Of a stretch of 5,580 nucleotides of DNA, positions 1 through 5,580 are shown piece after piece. The translations under genes and the position numbers were made by a program. Every line of letters begins with the position of its first letter. Position 1 is the first letter of the stretch. This DNA is from an uncultured Lachnospiraceae bacterium (GTDB lineage: Bacteria; Bacillota; Clostridia; Lachnospirales; Lachnospiraceae). The notes under the pieces are model-generated. The model did not search any database and had not been told where the DNA came from. It worked only from the letters and a program-made list of their open reading frames with translations. The stretch is from positions 1 to 5,580 of the forward strand of contig CACXFW010000191.1 of assembly GCA_902767065.1 (NCBI GenBank), read 5' to 3'.

Positions 1-5
1 GAACC

Positions 6-77
6 GCTCAGATCCGTCAGATAAGCAAGCTTATCTGACTGGATCATGAGCAATTCCAGGAGGTGCTGAATAATTAC
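6..77 (+). repeat. Hairpin repeat element, left copy
   Basis: A long imperfect hairpin has arms 6-25 and 30-51: GCTCA pairs with TGAGC, GATCC with GGATC, and GTCAGATAAG with CTTATCTGAC. The loop is CAAG and the bulges are A46 and T40. The 3' arm runs into GAGCAAT (48-54), then a 7-nt spacer and GGTGCTGAATAATTAC (62-77). The same order recurs on the minus strand at the right edge with a different hairpin sequence, so this looks like a repeat family with conserved structure and tail. The first bases, GAACCGCTC, also resemble part of the outer hairpin of the right copy, so the element may extend off the window. It could be a REP/MITE-type repeat or a structured leader RNA. AGGAGGTG at 58-65 resembles a Shine-Dalgarno site, but no usual start codon follows. 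Confidence 0.7.
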
Positions 78-95
78 AAAAGAAAAAACTTTTGT
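76..95 (+). repeat. A/T-rich inverted repeat in the kinase leader
   Basis: ACAAAAG (76-82) and CTTTTGT (89-95) are perfect 7-nt complementary arms around six A residues. It starts directly at the end of the left repeat tail. The short core copy at 1988-2000 is likewise followed at once by a small A/T-rich hairpin. The stem is weak and no T-run follows, so it is not a convincing terminator. The A-rich stretch could instead act as an upstream promoter element, which is inference. Confidence 0.5.
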
Positions 96-99
96 CGTT

Positions 100-108
100 T
101 GCTATAGC
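100..108 (+). promoter_or_regulatory. Weak extended -10 promoter candidate for the kinase gene
   Basis: TGCTATAGC has the TG-N-TATA form of an extended -10 box, with the first four of six -10 bases matching consensus. An A-rich tract lies just upstream. No good -35 box is present at the usual spacing; TTGTCG at 92-97 is too close for this -10. The site is also an 8-bp palindrome (GCTATAGC, 101-108), so the match may be incidental. Confidence 0.22.
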
Positions 109-125
109 AGTTCATAAGTCGGGCA

Positions 126-148
126 TCTGCAGCAAAAGCGGCTGCAGA
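126..148 (+). promoter_or_regulatory. Leader stem-loop next to the kinase ribosome binding site
   Basis: TCTGCAGC (126-133) and GCTGCAGA (141-148) are perfect 8-nt complementary arms with a 7-nt loop AAAAGCG. The stem ends two bases before the GGAGGAGG ribosome binding site. As an RNA it would present or limit access to that site. There is no T-run, so it is not an intrinsic terminator. A translational control role is inferred from position only. Confidence 0.6.
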
Positions 149-150
149 CA

Positions 151-158
151 GGAGGAGG
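151..158 (+). promoter_or_regulatory. Ribosome binding site of the kinase gene
   Basis: GGAGGAGG lies seven bases before ATG 166 and is a near-ideal match to the Firmicute anti-Shine-Dalgarno sequence. It fixes the start codon of the kinase. Confidence 0.92.
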
Positions 159-165
159 TGCCGGA

Positions 166-1992
166 ATGCAGGTGGGAGAGGTTCTTGCCGGTAAGTATCA
201 GCTGATAAAACAGCTTGGAACAGGAGGGGAGGGAAGCGTCTTCCTGGCGATCCATCTGCAGACAGAAATGTTCTGGGCGATCAAGGAGATCCGGCTGGGA
301 CCAGACTACGCCGGTCAGGCGGATGGCGGGGTCTGCCATGAACTGCAGATGATGAAGCGGCTGAAGAACCGGCATCTTCCGCAGATCATAGACGCGATTC
401 AGGACGGAGCCTGTATCTGGCTCGTCATGGAGCATGTCCGTGGGATGCCGATGGATCAAAGGCTGAAGAACGGCCGGGTTTTGTCCGCGGAAGAGGTGAG
501 GGATGTGGCGGAGCAGGTGACGGACGCTCTTTGCTATCTTGAGAGCCGGCAGCCGCCGGTCTGTCACCTGGATATCAAACCGTCCAATCTGATCCGCAGG
601 CCGGACGGTCTGATCAAGCTGGTGGACTTTGGCTCGGCCTGGAAAGAGAAGGAGCAGATCAGGCGGATGGGAACGGACGGATACGCGGCCCCGGAGCAAT
701 ACAGGGCAGACGGTATGAAACCGGATGTCCGCACAGATCTCTACGCGCTTGGGGCGACACTGTACAGAATGAGCACCGGAAAGACATGGTCCGGCGCTCT
801 TAAAATGAGCAGTGTTCCGAACTGTCCGAAGGAAATGTCGGACCTGATCCGGAAGTGCCTGGAGGAGGATCCTGCGGACAGGTTCCAGAGCGCCCAACTG
901 TTGAGAGCCAGGCTGGCTGCCATGCGCAGAAGGCGAAAACGGGAGAGGGGAAGGGTCCGGCTTCTTGCCTCCCTGGCGATGGCATGTCCGGCGGCAGCAC
1001 TCTGTCTTCAGATCCTTCCAGCTGCCCTCGATCTGTCAGCGGATGAATCATGGAATTATGACAAGCTGGTCAGGGAAGCGGGTGTGGTAAGCGAGGAGGA
1101 GAGCCGGAACTACTACAGGAAAGCCGTCTTTCTGGATCCGGGCCGGGGAGAGGCATACCTGAGGTATCTGTCGGATGTGCAGACGGATGGTGTCTTTTCA
1201 GAAGAGGAAGAGATGTTTTTGCGGGATCTGCTTCATACGGTCCGCCCGGGAGAGGAACAGACGTATGAGGAGCTCCTTGCGGCGGAGCCTGAGGCTTACC
1301 TTGAGACTGCGCTGCAGATCGGACTTGCTTACTGGTACAGCTGCCCACGGGAAGACAGCCGCAGGATTGCGCTCGGGTGGTTCGGGAAGGCGCTGGCACA
1401 GGGAGGAGCGGTTCAGGAGCCGGATCCCGTTCGAAAGTACGAGTCCGAAGGACGAAGCAGTTTCGATTACGGGACCGGCATCCGAACGGATCATGTCAGT
1501 CATAAACGATCGTTTATAGAGGAGGGGGCCGGGCAGACACTGCCGGAGGGGACCGGGTTTGAAGAGATGGCGCGGGAGGAATCCGACCTGACGAAAACGG
1601 CGGCGCTCTATCTGGAGCTGGGTGGTTCGCTTGAGAAGATTCATTCATCGAACGAGGAGGAGGCGGCCGGATCAGCAGGAAGGTATTGGGAGAATCTGGG
1701 CCGGATCCTGGATCAGAGCAGGGACGGACAGGGGCTGGAAGATCCGCTGATGCAGCTGAAGTTCTGCAGGGAATCCCTGTATACCCTCACATTTCTGGCT
1801 GGAGACCTCACCCGGTCCGGGATCAGCAGCGAGGAACAGCTCTCCCGGATCAGGGAGGTGGAGACACTTGCCAGGAAGACACGGATTACGGATCTGCAGA
1901 AGGAGATGAGCGACCGGATTCTGGAGGAAATCGAAAGTGCCGGGCAGTCGGCGGAAGAAGCGGTTCGAAACAGCAGTAAAAACAGCAGCTGA
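166..1992 (+). CDS. Transmembrane serine/threonine protein kinase with TPR-like extracytoplasmic C-terminal region
   Basis: A 608-residue Hanks-type Ser/Thr kinase that should transfer phosphate from ATP to protein Ser/Thr residues. Seen in the kinase domain (about 11-250): glycine loop LGTGGEGSV (17-25), AIK lysine K40, helix C glutamate E59, catalytic loop HLDIKPSN (134-141) with D136 and N141, DFG at 154-156, APE at 175-177, and the subdomain XI arginine R239 in DPADRF. All core catalytic residues are present. HLD replaces HRD, so it is a non-RD kinase. A basic stretch (254-263) precedes one membrane segment (about 264-289), which places the kinase in the cytoplasm and residues 290-608 outside. 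That outer part has TPR-like helices at 316-331 and 381-414 and no PASTA repeats. The start is set by GGAGGAGG seven bases upstream. The stop overlaps a repeat core. It probably forms an operon with the next gene. The target and signal are unknown; the kinase call is firm, the TPR call moderate. Confidence 0.95.
   Translation: MQVGEVLAGKYQLIKQLGTGGEGSVFLAIHLQTEMFWAIKEIRLGPDYAGQADGGVCHELQMMKRLKNRHLPQIIDAIQDGACIWLVMEHVRGMPMDQRLKNGRVLSAEEVRDVAEQVTDALCYLESRQPPVCHLDIKPSNLIRRPDGLIKLVDFGSAWKEKEQIRRMGTDGYAAPEQYRADGMKPDVRTDLYALGATLYRMSTGKTWSGALKMSSVPNCPKEMSDLIRKCLEEDPADRFQSAQLLRARLAAMRRRRKRERGRVRLLASLAMACPAAALCLQILPAALDLSADESWNYDKLVREAGVVSEEESRNYYRKAVFLDPGRGEAYLRYLSDVQTDGVFSEEEEMFLRDLLHTVRPGEEQTYEELLAAEPEAYLETALQIGLAYWYSCPREDSRRIALGWFGKALAQGGAVQEPDPVRKYESEGRSSFDYGTGIRTDHVSHKRSFIEEGAGQTLPEGTGFEEMAREESDLTKTAALYLELGGSLEKIHSSNEEEAAGSAGRYWENLGRILDQSRDGQGLEDPLMQLKFCRESLYTLTFLAGDLTRSGISSEEQLSRIREVETLARKTRITDLQKEMSDRILEEIESAGQSAEEAVRNSSKNSS
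1502..1525 (+). repeat. Palindrome plus AGAGGAGG, copy inside the kinase gene
   Basis: ATAAACGATCGTTTAT (1502-1517) is a perfect 16-bp palindrome followed directly by AGAGGAGG (1518-1525). It matches 2002-2025 at 22 of 24 positions, and the two copies lie exactly 500 nt apart. It lies within the coding region at about residues 446-454, in a segment without recognisable domain signature. The two copies are read in different frames, so the likeness is at the DNA level. No ATG, GTG or TTG follows at ribosome-binding distance. It may be a regulator site, a small repeat insertion, or chance. Confidence 0.6.
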
Positions 1993-2000
1993 ATAGTTAC
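1988..2000 (+). repeat. Short core copy of the GCTGAATARTTAC repeat, overlapping the kinase stop
   Basis: GCTGAATAGTTAC matches the tail of the left repeat (65-77) at 12 of 13 positions and the right repeat exactly. Its TGA (1990-1992) is the stop codon of the kinase. The upstream hairpin and GAGCAAT block of the full elements are absent here. A small hairpin follows directly, as after the left copy. Confidence 0.65.
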
Positions 2001-2001
2001 A

Positions 2002-2025
2002 ATAAACTATGGTTTATAGAGGAGG
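2002..2025 (+). promoter_or_regulatory. Leader hairpin plus Shine-Dalgarno of the surface protein gene
   Basis: ATAAAC (2002-2007) and GTTTAT (2012-2017) are perfect arms around the loop TATG, followed by AGAGGAGG (2018-2025). The last eight bases form the ribosome binding site region of the surface protein gene. A near-identical sequence lies in the kinase gene at 1502-1525. The hairpin loop contains the alternative ATG 2009, which argues against that start. Confidence 0.6.
2020..2025 (+). promoter_or_regulatory. Ribosome binding site deciding the surface protein start
   Basis: AGGAGG lies seven bases before ATG 2033. It lies downstream of the in-frame ATG 2009, so it cannot serve that codon. 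It therefore supports the shorter 1140-residue product. Confidence 0.9.
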
Positions 2026-2032
2026 AGCGGGT

Positions 2033-5000
2033 ATGAAACGGATGATAGCTGGAGGAAGCATGGGAACAGAAGGAAGGAAGAAGATCAGACGATCCGCTTT
2101 GGCGGCATCTCTGAGAGGCGTCTGCGTGATTGCCGCTGCACTTGTGCTGATCACGAACCTGGGACGGGGTTCTGTCACCGGTGCAGGAGAAACCGGGATG
2201 GCTGCGTCTCAAGACAGCGGATCCTCCCGGCAGAGGGAGAAAGCGCCGGACGGCGGGATGGCTCAGGAGAGCGGAGGAGCCTCTGGCAATGGGCAGACCG
2301 GAAATGGCGGTGAGGGTGCTGACAGCGGGCTATCTCAGGAAGGCGGATCCCCTGGCGGCGGTGAAGCTTCCGGAAACGGAACCTGCCAGGAGAATGACGG
2401 AACCTGCGCCGGCGGAACCTCTCAGGAAAATGATGAAACCAGCGGCGGAACCTCCCAGGAAAATGAGGGAAACTGCGGCGGATCTTCCCCGGAAAGTGAG
2501 GCTTCCTCTGAGAGGGAATCCTCCCTGGAAGAGGAAGGATCCTCCGAAAGAGAGTCAACCTCTGAGAGCGAGTCATCGTCTGAGAGCGAGTTATCGTCCG
2601 AGAGGGAATCCTCGTCTGAGAGTGAAGGGTCCTCCGGCAGCGAATCCCAGATGGAGAGTGAGTCCTCTTCCGGGAGCGAATCCCAGTCAGAAAGTGAGAA
2701 ACCGGCACAGCCTGAGACGCAGAAGCCGGAATGGCCGAAAGGACACTATAAGGTCAGCATCACGGATGTCAGGGTCTGCCTTCCGGAAGGCGGAAGGGTT
2801 TATGATGGGACAGACAGGATTGAGATTACCTTTCAGACACAGATCAGGATGCTTCCGGAAGAAACGAAAGATGCGGGAGAAGACAGCGCGAAGGGGGCTG
2901 TATGGAATGAGAAGATCCCGGAATACCATGTTTCGGGCAGTGCGCACCTGGACAGTCCGGATGCCGGTGAGCGAAAAGTACTGTGCAGCTTCTCCCTTCA
3001 GACGGACTGGCCGGATCATGTGATCCTGGATGAGGCTACGACTGCTCCGGATCTGAGCGTGACTGTGAAGAAGGCACTCCTGAATGTACAGATTTCCGAC
3101 GGAAGAAAGCGGTATGGGGAACCGGCGGACCTGAAACATATCCGGATGGAAGATACACCTGTTGTCAGAGTGAGCGGATTTGTCAGGGATGCGGAAGAAA
3201 AAGAGGTGATCCCGCCTGGATTTGAACTGCCCCTGATCGCGGTGGATCCGTCAGTCCTTCAGCAATGGAGCCCGATCTATGATCAGGAGACTGAGCGCAG
3301 AACCGGGCATGTGACCGTCAGAAAATACCACAATGCCCTTATCCTGAAAAAGGATCAGGAGGGAAGAATCACAGGGAATCCGACGGAAAATTACGAATTT
3401 TGCTGTGATCCTGAGGCGCCGGGATATTCCGGAGGAACTGTCATCGTGGAGCGCTCTCCTGTTCAGCGGGGAGTTACCTTTGAACTGAAGGGGGAGGCCG
3501 GTGCGTACCGGCAGAATGAAAACGGGACGGTCACAGTGAGGTCCGGAACCTTCCTGATGGCAGAGCCTTTATCGGGGCAGGGGTATAATACAGGCGCGAA
3601 ATACACGAATACCAGAGAGGACGGAGTTTTCACCTTTCACCTGGAAAAAAGGGGAAAGGACGGGACGCTGGCTGCGGATTCCCTGGAAGAGACTGTCGCC
3701 TTTCACTCGGATGAAAGTGTTCCGGAGGCGGAAATGACTGTGAACGGTGCCAGGAATTCTGACGGACTGTGGTTCGGCGCATCGTCTGTTTCCATTTCCA
3801 TCCAGGCGCCGGAGGATGAAGGCAGCGGGCTGGAATCTGTCCGGTACCGCGTTCTGTCCGGCACGGCAGACGCACAGTCCGTCCTGGCAGCAAAGAGGGG
3901 GGAAGCGGGACTGTCCGCCTTCTCGCAGTGGAAGCAGTCCGGGAACCATGCCAGGGTGAATCTGTCTGGCAGCAGGATCTGCCAGATAGAGGTTGAGACC
4001 AGGGACTTCGTCGGGAATACCGCCCTGTCCCGAAGTCCGGTTGTTGTGATCGATACGGATGCGCCTGAAATCAGAATCACAGGCGTGGAGGATGGAAGCG
4101 CGAATGCGTCCGCGGTCCGGATCCAGGTCCAGTGCCAGGATTCGTCTCTTCTTCCGGGGTCATTGAAGGCAGAGATGAAGGCGGACTTTGGCGGCGTCAT
4201 TCCGGCACGCTCACCGGCCGTTCAGACGCCGGATGGAGAGAGCTTCAGCTTCAGCGACTTTCCGCGCACAAAAGAGGCAGATGCGGTATATCATCTGAAT
4301 GTGACAGCCAGGGACCGGGCAGGGAATCTTGCGGAAAAGAAGCTTACCTTTTCGGTGAACCGGTTCGGATCCAGCTTCAGCCTGGCGGATCAGACGGCAT
4401 CTATGCTGAAGGTCTTCTATCACATAAGACCGTTTGACGTGACATTTCTGGAGACAAATCTCAATCAGGTCGGAAACGCAAGGATCCTTCTACGCAGCCA
4501 GGATACGCTCGTACAGCTTCGGGCCGGGGAAGGACTGATCGTGAACGAAAGCCGCGGGGAGAATGGAGTCTCCAGGTATTCCTACACCGTTCCCGCATCC
4601 CGTTTTACGAAGGACGGAGTATATGAGGTGATGCTTCTGACAACCGATCAGGCGGGAAACTCCACAGACAGCTCGGCGCAAAGGCTTCCGGTCCGGTTTG
4701 CGATCGATACGCATGCCCCGGAATGCCTTGTGTCAGGGATCCGGCCGGAGGGAAGGTACAAGGAGGAAGAGGTGACAGCAGTGGTGGAAGTGCGGGACAA
4801 TCTGGCGCTTGACATGGCAGAGCTCTATGTGGATGCAAGAAGGAACCGGAAGATGACCGGGGAGCAGCTTCGCAAGGAGGGCGGGATCATGAAACTGAAG
4901 CTGTCAGAAAAGGAAGCCTGGCAGACGGTCCAGGTACATGCCGCCGATCAGGCCGGAAATGAATACTGGACGGAAGAGATCCCGGTATATATTTCATCGA

Positions 5001-5455
5001 AGGATCCGGAGAGCGCAGAGAATTATCACAGTGAAAGGCTCAGCGCACAGCAGATCGAAAGCGCCAGGAAGCAGCTGACTGCCATCTGGAATCAGCTTGA
5101 GACCTCTACGGTATCTTTGCCCTTTGGAGAGGTGAAGGTTGGGGAGGTGCTTAAGGGGAAGGGACTTCTGCCACACGCCGCCGTGCCGGAAGAAGGTACA
5201 CTCCTGCAGGGCAGAGCCCTGTTCCATGAGAACGCGTCCAGTAAGCCGGGGGAAAGCAGCCATCTGCTTCACATCACCCGGGACGGGAGAGCGGCAGGAC
5301 CATCCTCAGGTGAAGCGGGAGAGGAAACGATCCGGAAGGATCGAAGCCGGGCAGGCATCCTGCTCCCGGCAGGAGCGGTACTTTTTTGCTCCCTTGCAGG
5401 AGGCGGGATCTTCCTGTATCAGAGAGGATCCGGAAAGCGCAGAAGGCACAGGTAG
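2033..5455 (+). CDS. Large membrane-anchored surface protein with Ser/Glu repeats, MBG/YDG-like and Ig-like domains
   Basis: A 1140-residue predicted surface protein. An N-terminal basic stretch (15-20) and hydrophobic segment (about 29-43) form a signal peptide or anchor. Residues 52-222 are low-complexity Gly/Ser/Gln then Ser/Glu, a likely stalk. RVYDGTDRI (255-263), KRYGEPA (359-365) and NPTENYEF (449-456) followed by GGTVIV (467-472) resemble YDG and MBG beta-domains. From about 560 to 988 come Ig-like units, marked by IDTDAP (673-678) and IDTHAP (891-896) openings and closing motifs RDFVGN, RDRAGN, TDQAGN and ADQAGN (657, 760, 871 and 971 onward). A second hydrophobic segment (1107-1129) and tail KRRRHR form a membrane anchor; there is no LPXTG sortase signal. 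I chose ATG 2033 because AGGAGG lies seven bases upstream. An in-frame ATG at 2009 has no ribosome binding site and sits in a hairpin loop. No catalytic motif was recognised. An adhesin or wall-spanning structural role is inferred from architecture only. Confidence 0.88.
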   Translation: MKRMIAGGSMGTEGRKKIRRSALAASLRGVCVIAAALVLITNLGRGSVTGAGETGMAASQDSGSSRQREKAPDGGMAQESGGASGNGQTGNGGEGADSGLSQEGGSPGGGEASGNGTCQENDGTCAGGTSQENDETSGGTSQENEGNCGGSSPESEASSERESSLEEEGSSERESTSESESSSESELSSERESSSESEGSSGSESQMESESSSGSESQSESEKPAQPETQKPEWPKGHYKVSITDVRVCLPEGGRVYDGTDRIEITFQTQIRMLPEETKDAGEDSAKGAVWNEKIPEYHVSGSAHLDSPDAGERKVLCSFSLQTDWPDHVILDEATTAPDLSVTVKKALLNVQISDGRKRYGEPADLKHIRMEDTPVVRVSGFVRDAEEKEVIPPGFELPLIAVDPSVLQQWSPIYDQETERRTGHVTVRKYHNALILKKDQEGRITGNPTENYEFCCDPEAPGYSGGTVIVERSPVQRGVTFELKGEAGAYRQNENGTVTVRSGTFLMAEPLSGQGYNTGAKYTNTREDGVFTFHLEKRGKDGTLAADSLEETVAFHSDESVPEAEMTVNGARNSDGLWFGASSVSISIQAPEDEGSGLESVRYRVLSGTADAQSVLAAKRGEAGLSAFSQWKQSGNHARVNLSGSRICQIEVETRDFVGNTALSRSPVVVIDTDAPEIRITGVEDGSANASAVRIQVQCQDSSLLPGSLKAEMKADFGGVIPARSPAVQTPDGESFSFSDFPRTKEADAVYHLNVTARDRAGNLAEKKLTFSVNRFGSSFSLADQTASMLKVFYHIRPFDVTFLETNLNQVGNARILLRSQDTLVQLRAGEGLIVNESRGENGVSRYSYTVPASRFTKDGVYEVMLLTTDQAGNSTDSSAQRLPVRFAIDTHAPECLVSGIRPEGRYKEEEVTAVVEVRDNLALDMAELYVDARRNRKMTGEQLRKEGGIMKLKLSEKEAWQTVQVHAADQAGNEYWTEEIPVYISSKDPESAENYHSERLSAQQIESARKQLTAIWNQLETSTVSLPFGEVKVGEVLKGKGLLPHAAVPEEGTLLQGRALFHENASSKPGESSHLLHITRDGRAAGPSSGEAGEETIRKDRSRAGILLPAGAVLFCSLAGGGIFLYQRGSGKRRRHR
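2381..2482 (+). repeat. Imperfect 11-12 residue coding repeat (T-[C/S]-QEN)
   Basis: Three consecutive units in the stalk of the surface protein start TCQENDG, TSQENDE and TSQENEG at residues 117, 129 and 140, spaced 12 and 11 residues apart. A degenerate fourth start (SSPESE, 151) leads into the Ser/Glu tract. Three cysteines (C118, C125, C148) lie in this tract. Confidence 0.65.
2489..2704 (+). repeat. Twelve-unit 18-bp coding tandem repeat (Ser/Glu hexapeptide)
   Basis: Residues 153-224 of the surface protein divide without gaps into twelve hexapeptides close to S-E-S-E-S-S. Glutamate is invariant at position 4 in all twelve units. Position 2 is Glu in ten and Gly in two, and position 1 is mostly Ser. 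DNA-level similarity is highest around 2561-2630, where TCTGAGAGCGAG recurs, suggesting recent unit duplication. The tract is acidic and probably an extended stalk between the membrane and the beta-domains. Confidence 0.85.
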
Positions 5456-5496
5456 AAGCTTTTTGTGAACGGTAACGGACAGATCCTTATAAGTTA

Positions 5497-5580
5497 GTAA
5501 CTATTCAGCACCCCCATTGCTCAGAACACTTCGTGTTCTTCGCTGTGGGCGGACAGAGCGGTTTCACCGCTTGTCCGCCC
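5497..5580 (-). repeat. Hairpin repeat element, right copy in inverted orientation
   Basis: Read on the minus strand this is an outer hairpin, an inner hairpin, GAGCAAT (5522-5516), a 3-nt spacer, then GGTGCTGAATAGTTAC (5512-5497). The GAGCAAT and tail blocks match the left element at 1-77 with the same order and similar spacing, while the hairpin sequences differ. The two copies face inward and bracket the two-gene segment. The outer hairpin touches the window edge, so the element may continue. I infer a dispersed intergenic repeat family; whether it is mobile cannot be told here. Confidence 0.72.
5523..5580. other. Two stem-loops downstream of the surface protein gene, possible transcription end
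   Basis: The first stem is AGAACAC (5523-5529) with GTGTTCT (5533-5539) around TTC. The second is GGGCGGACA plus AGCGG (5547-5555, 5557-5561) with CCGCT plus TGTCCGCCC (5567-5580), with G5556 bulged and loop TTTCA. The second stem is strong at 14 bp and GC-rich. No T-run is visible before the window ends, so intrinsic termination is possible but not shown. Both stems also belong to the inverted repeat element. Confidence 0.55.

Noticed and set aside
46..69. Tiny open frame MSNSRRC in the left repeat
   Set aside because: Seven codons, no ribosome binding site upstream, and it lies within the hairpin and tail of a repeat element.
112..897. Minus-strand open frame of 261 codons opposite the kinase domain
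   Set aside because: It lies wholly opposite the well-supported kinase domain, its product shows no family motif, and it fits the chance open frame expected opposite GC-rich coding sequence.
2009..2032. Earlier ATG for the surface protein
   Set aside because: No ribosome binding site precedes it and it lies in the loop of a hairpin, while AGGAGG is ideally placed for ATG 2033.
2114..2125. Lipoprotein signal at the cysteine in RGVC (residue 31)
   Set aside because: The residue before Cys is Val, not Gly, Ala or Ser, and the cysteine precedes rather than follows the hydrophobic stretch.
2381..2704. CRISPR array
   Set aside because: The repeats are in-frame coding units with no unique spacers between them.
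2181..3023. Plus-strand open frame of 280 codons inside the surface protein gene
   Set aside because: It is a frame-shifted reading of the repeat-rich region giving an Arg/Pro-rich product without recognisable domains; the main frame has clear domain motifs.
5351..5455. Sortase signal near the C-terminus (LPAGA)
   Set aside because: The Thr of LPXTG is missing and the sequence lies within the hydrophobic segment rather than before it.
5434..5464. Intrinsic terminator from AAAGC and GCTTT followed by T residues at the gene end
   Set aside because: The stem is only 5 bp with a 19-nt loop and overlaps the stop codon, so it is too weak.

Overview
The window looks like chromosomal DNA from a moderately GC-rich Clostridia-type Firmicute, most likely a Lachnospiraceae gut bacterium. 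This is inferred from the strong GGAGG ribosome binding sites, the Glu/Arg/Gly-rich proteins with frequent GGA and AGG/AGA codons, a membrane Ser/Thr kinase with a TPR-like tail, and a surface protein with MBG-like and Ig-like domains. No taxonomic marker gene is present, so the placement is tentative.

Layout: 1-165 is non-coding. It holds a long hairpin with a conserved tail (6-77), an A/T-rich inverted repeat (76-95), a weak promoter candidate (100-108), a second hairpin (126-148) and the ribosome binding site of the first gene. 166-1992 encodes a 608-residue transmembrane serine/threonine protein kinase. A 40-nt gap with no obvious promoter or terminator follows. 2033-5455 encodes a 1140-residue surface protein with an N-terminal membrane or signal segment, a Ser/Glu hexapeptide tract, MBG/YDG-like and Ig-like domains, and a C-terminal membrane anchor. 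5456-5580 is non-coding and ends in two hairpins. No gene is visible before 166 or after 5455, and I could not identify the end of an upstream gene.

The two genes point the same way and are closely spaced, so they are probably co-transcribed. Each product is predicted to have a large extracytoplasmic part. A plausible but unproven reading is a sensing and surface-display pair: the kinase reports envelope state to the cytoplasm and the second protein faces the outside or the cell wall.

The most notable non-coding signal is a small repeat family. A hairpin followed by GAGCAAT, a short spacer and GGTGCTGAATARTTAC occurs at the left edge on the plus strand and again at the right edge on the minus strand. 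A 13-nt core copy overlaps the kinase stop codon. A separate 24-nt palindrome-plus-Shine-Dalgarno sequence occurs twice, exactly 500 nt apart: once inside the kinase gene and once as the leader of the second gene.
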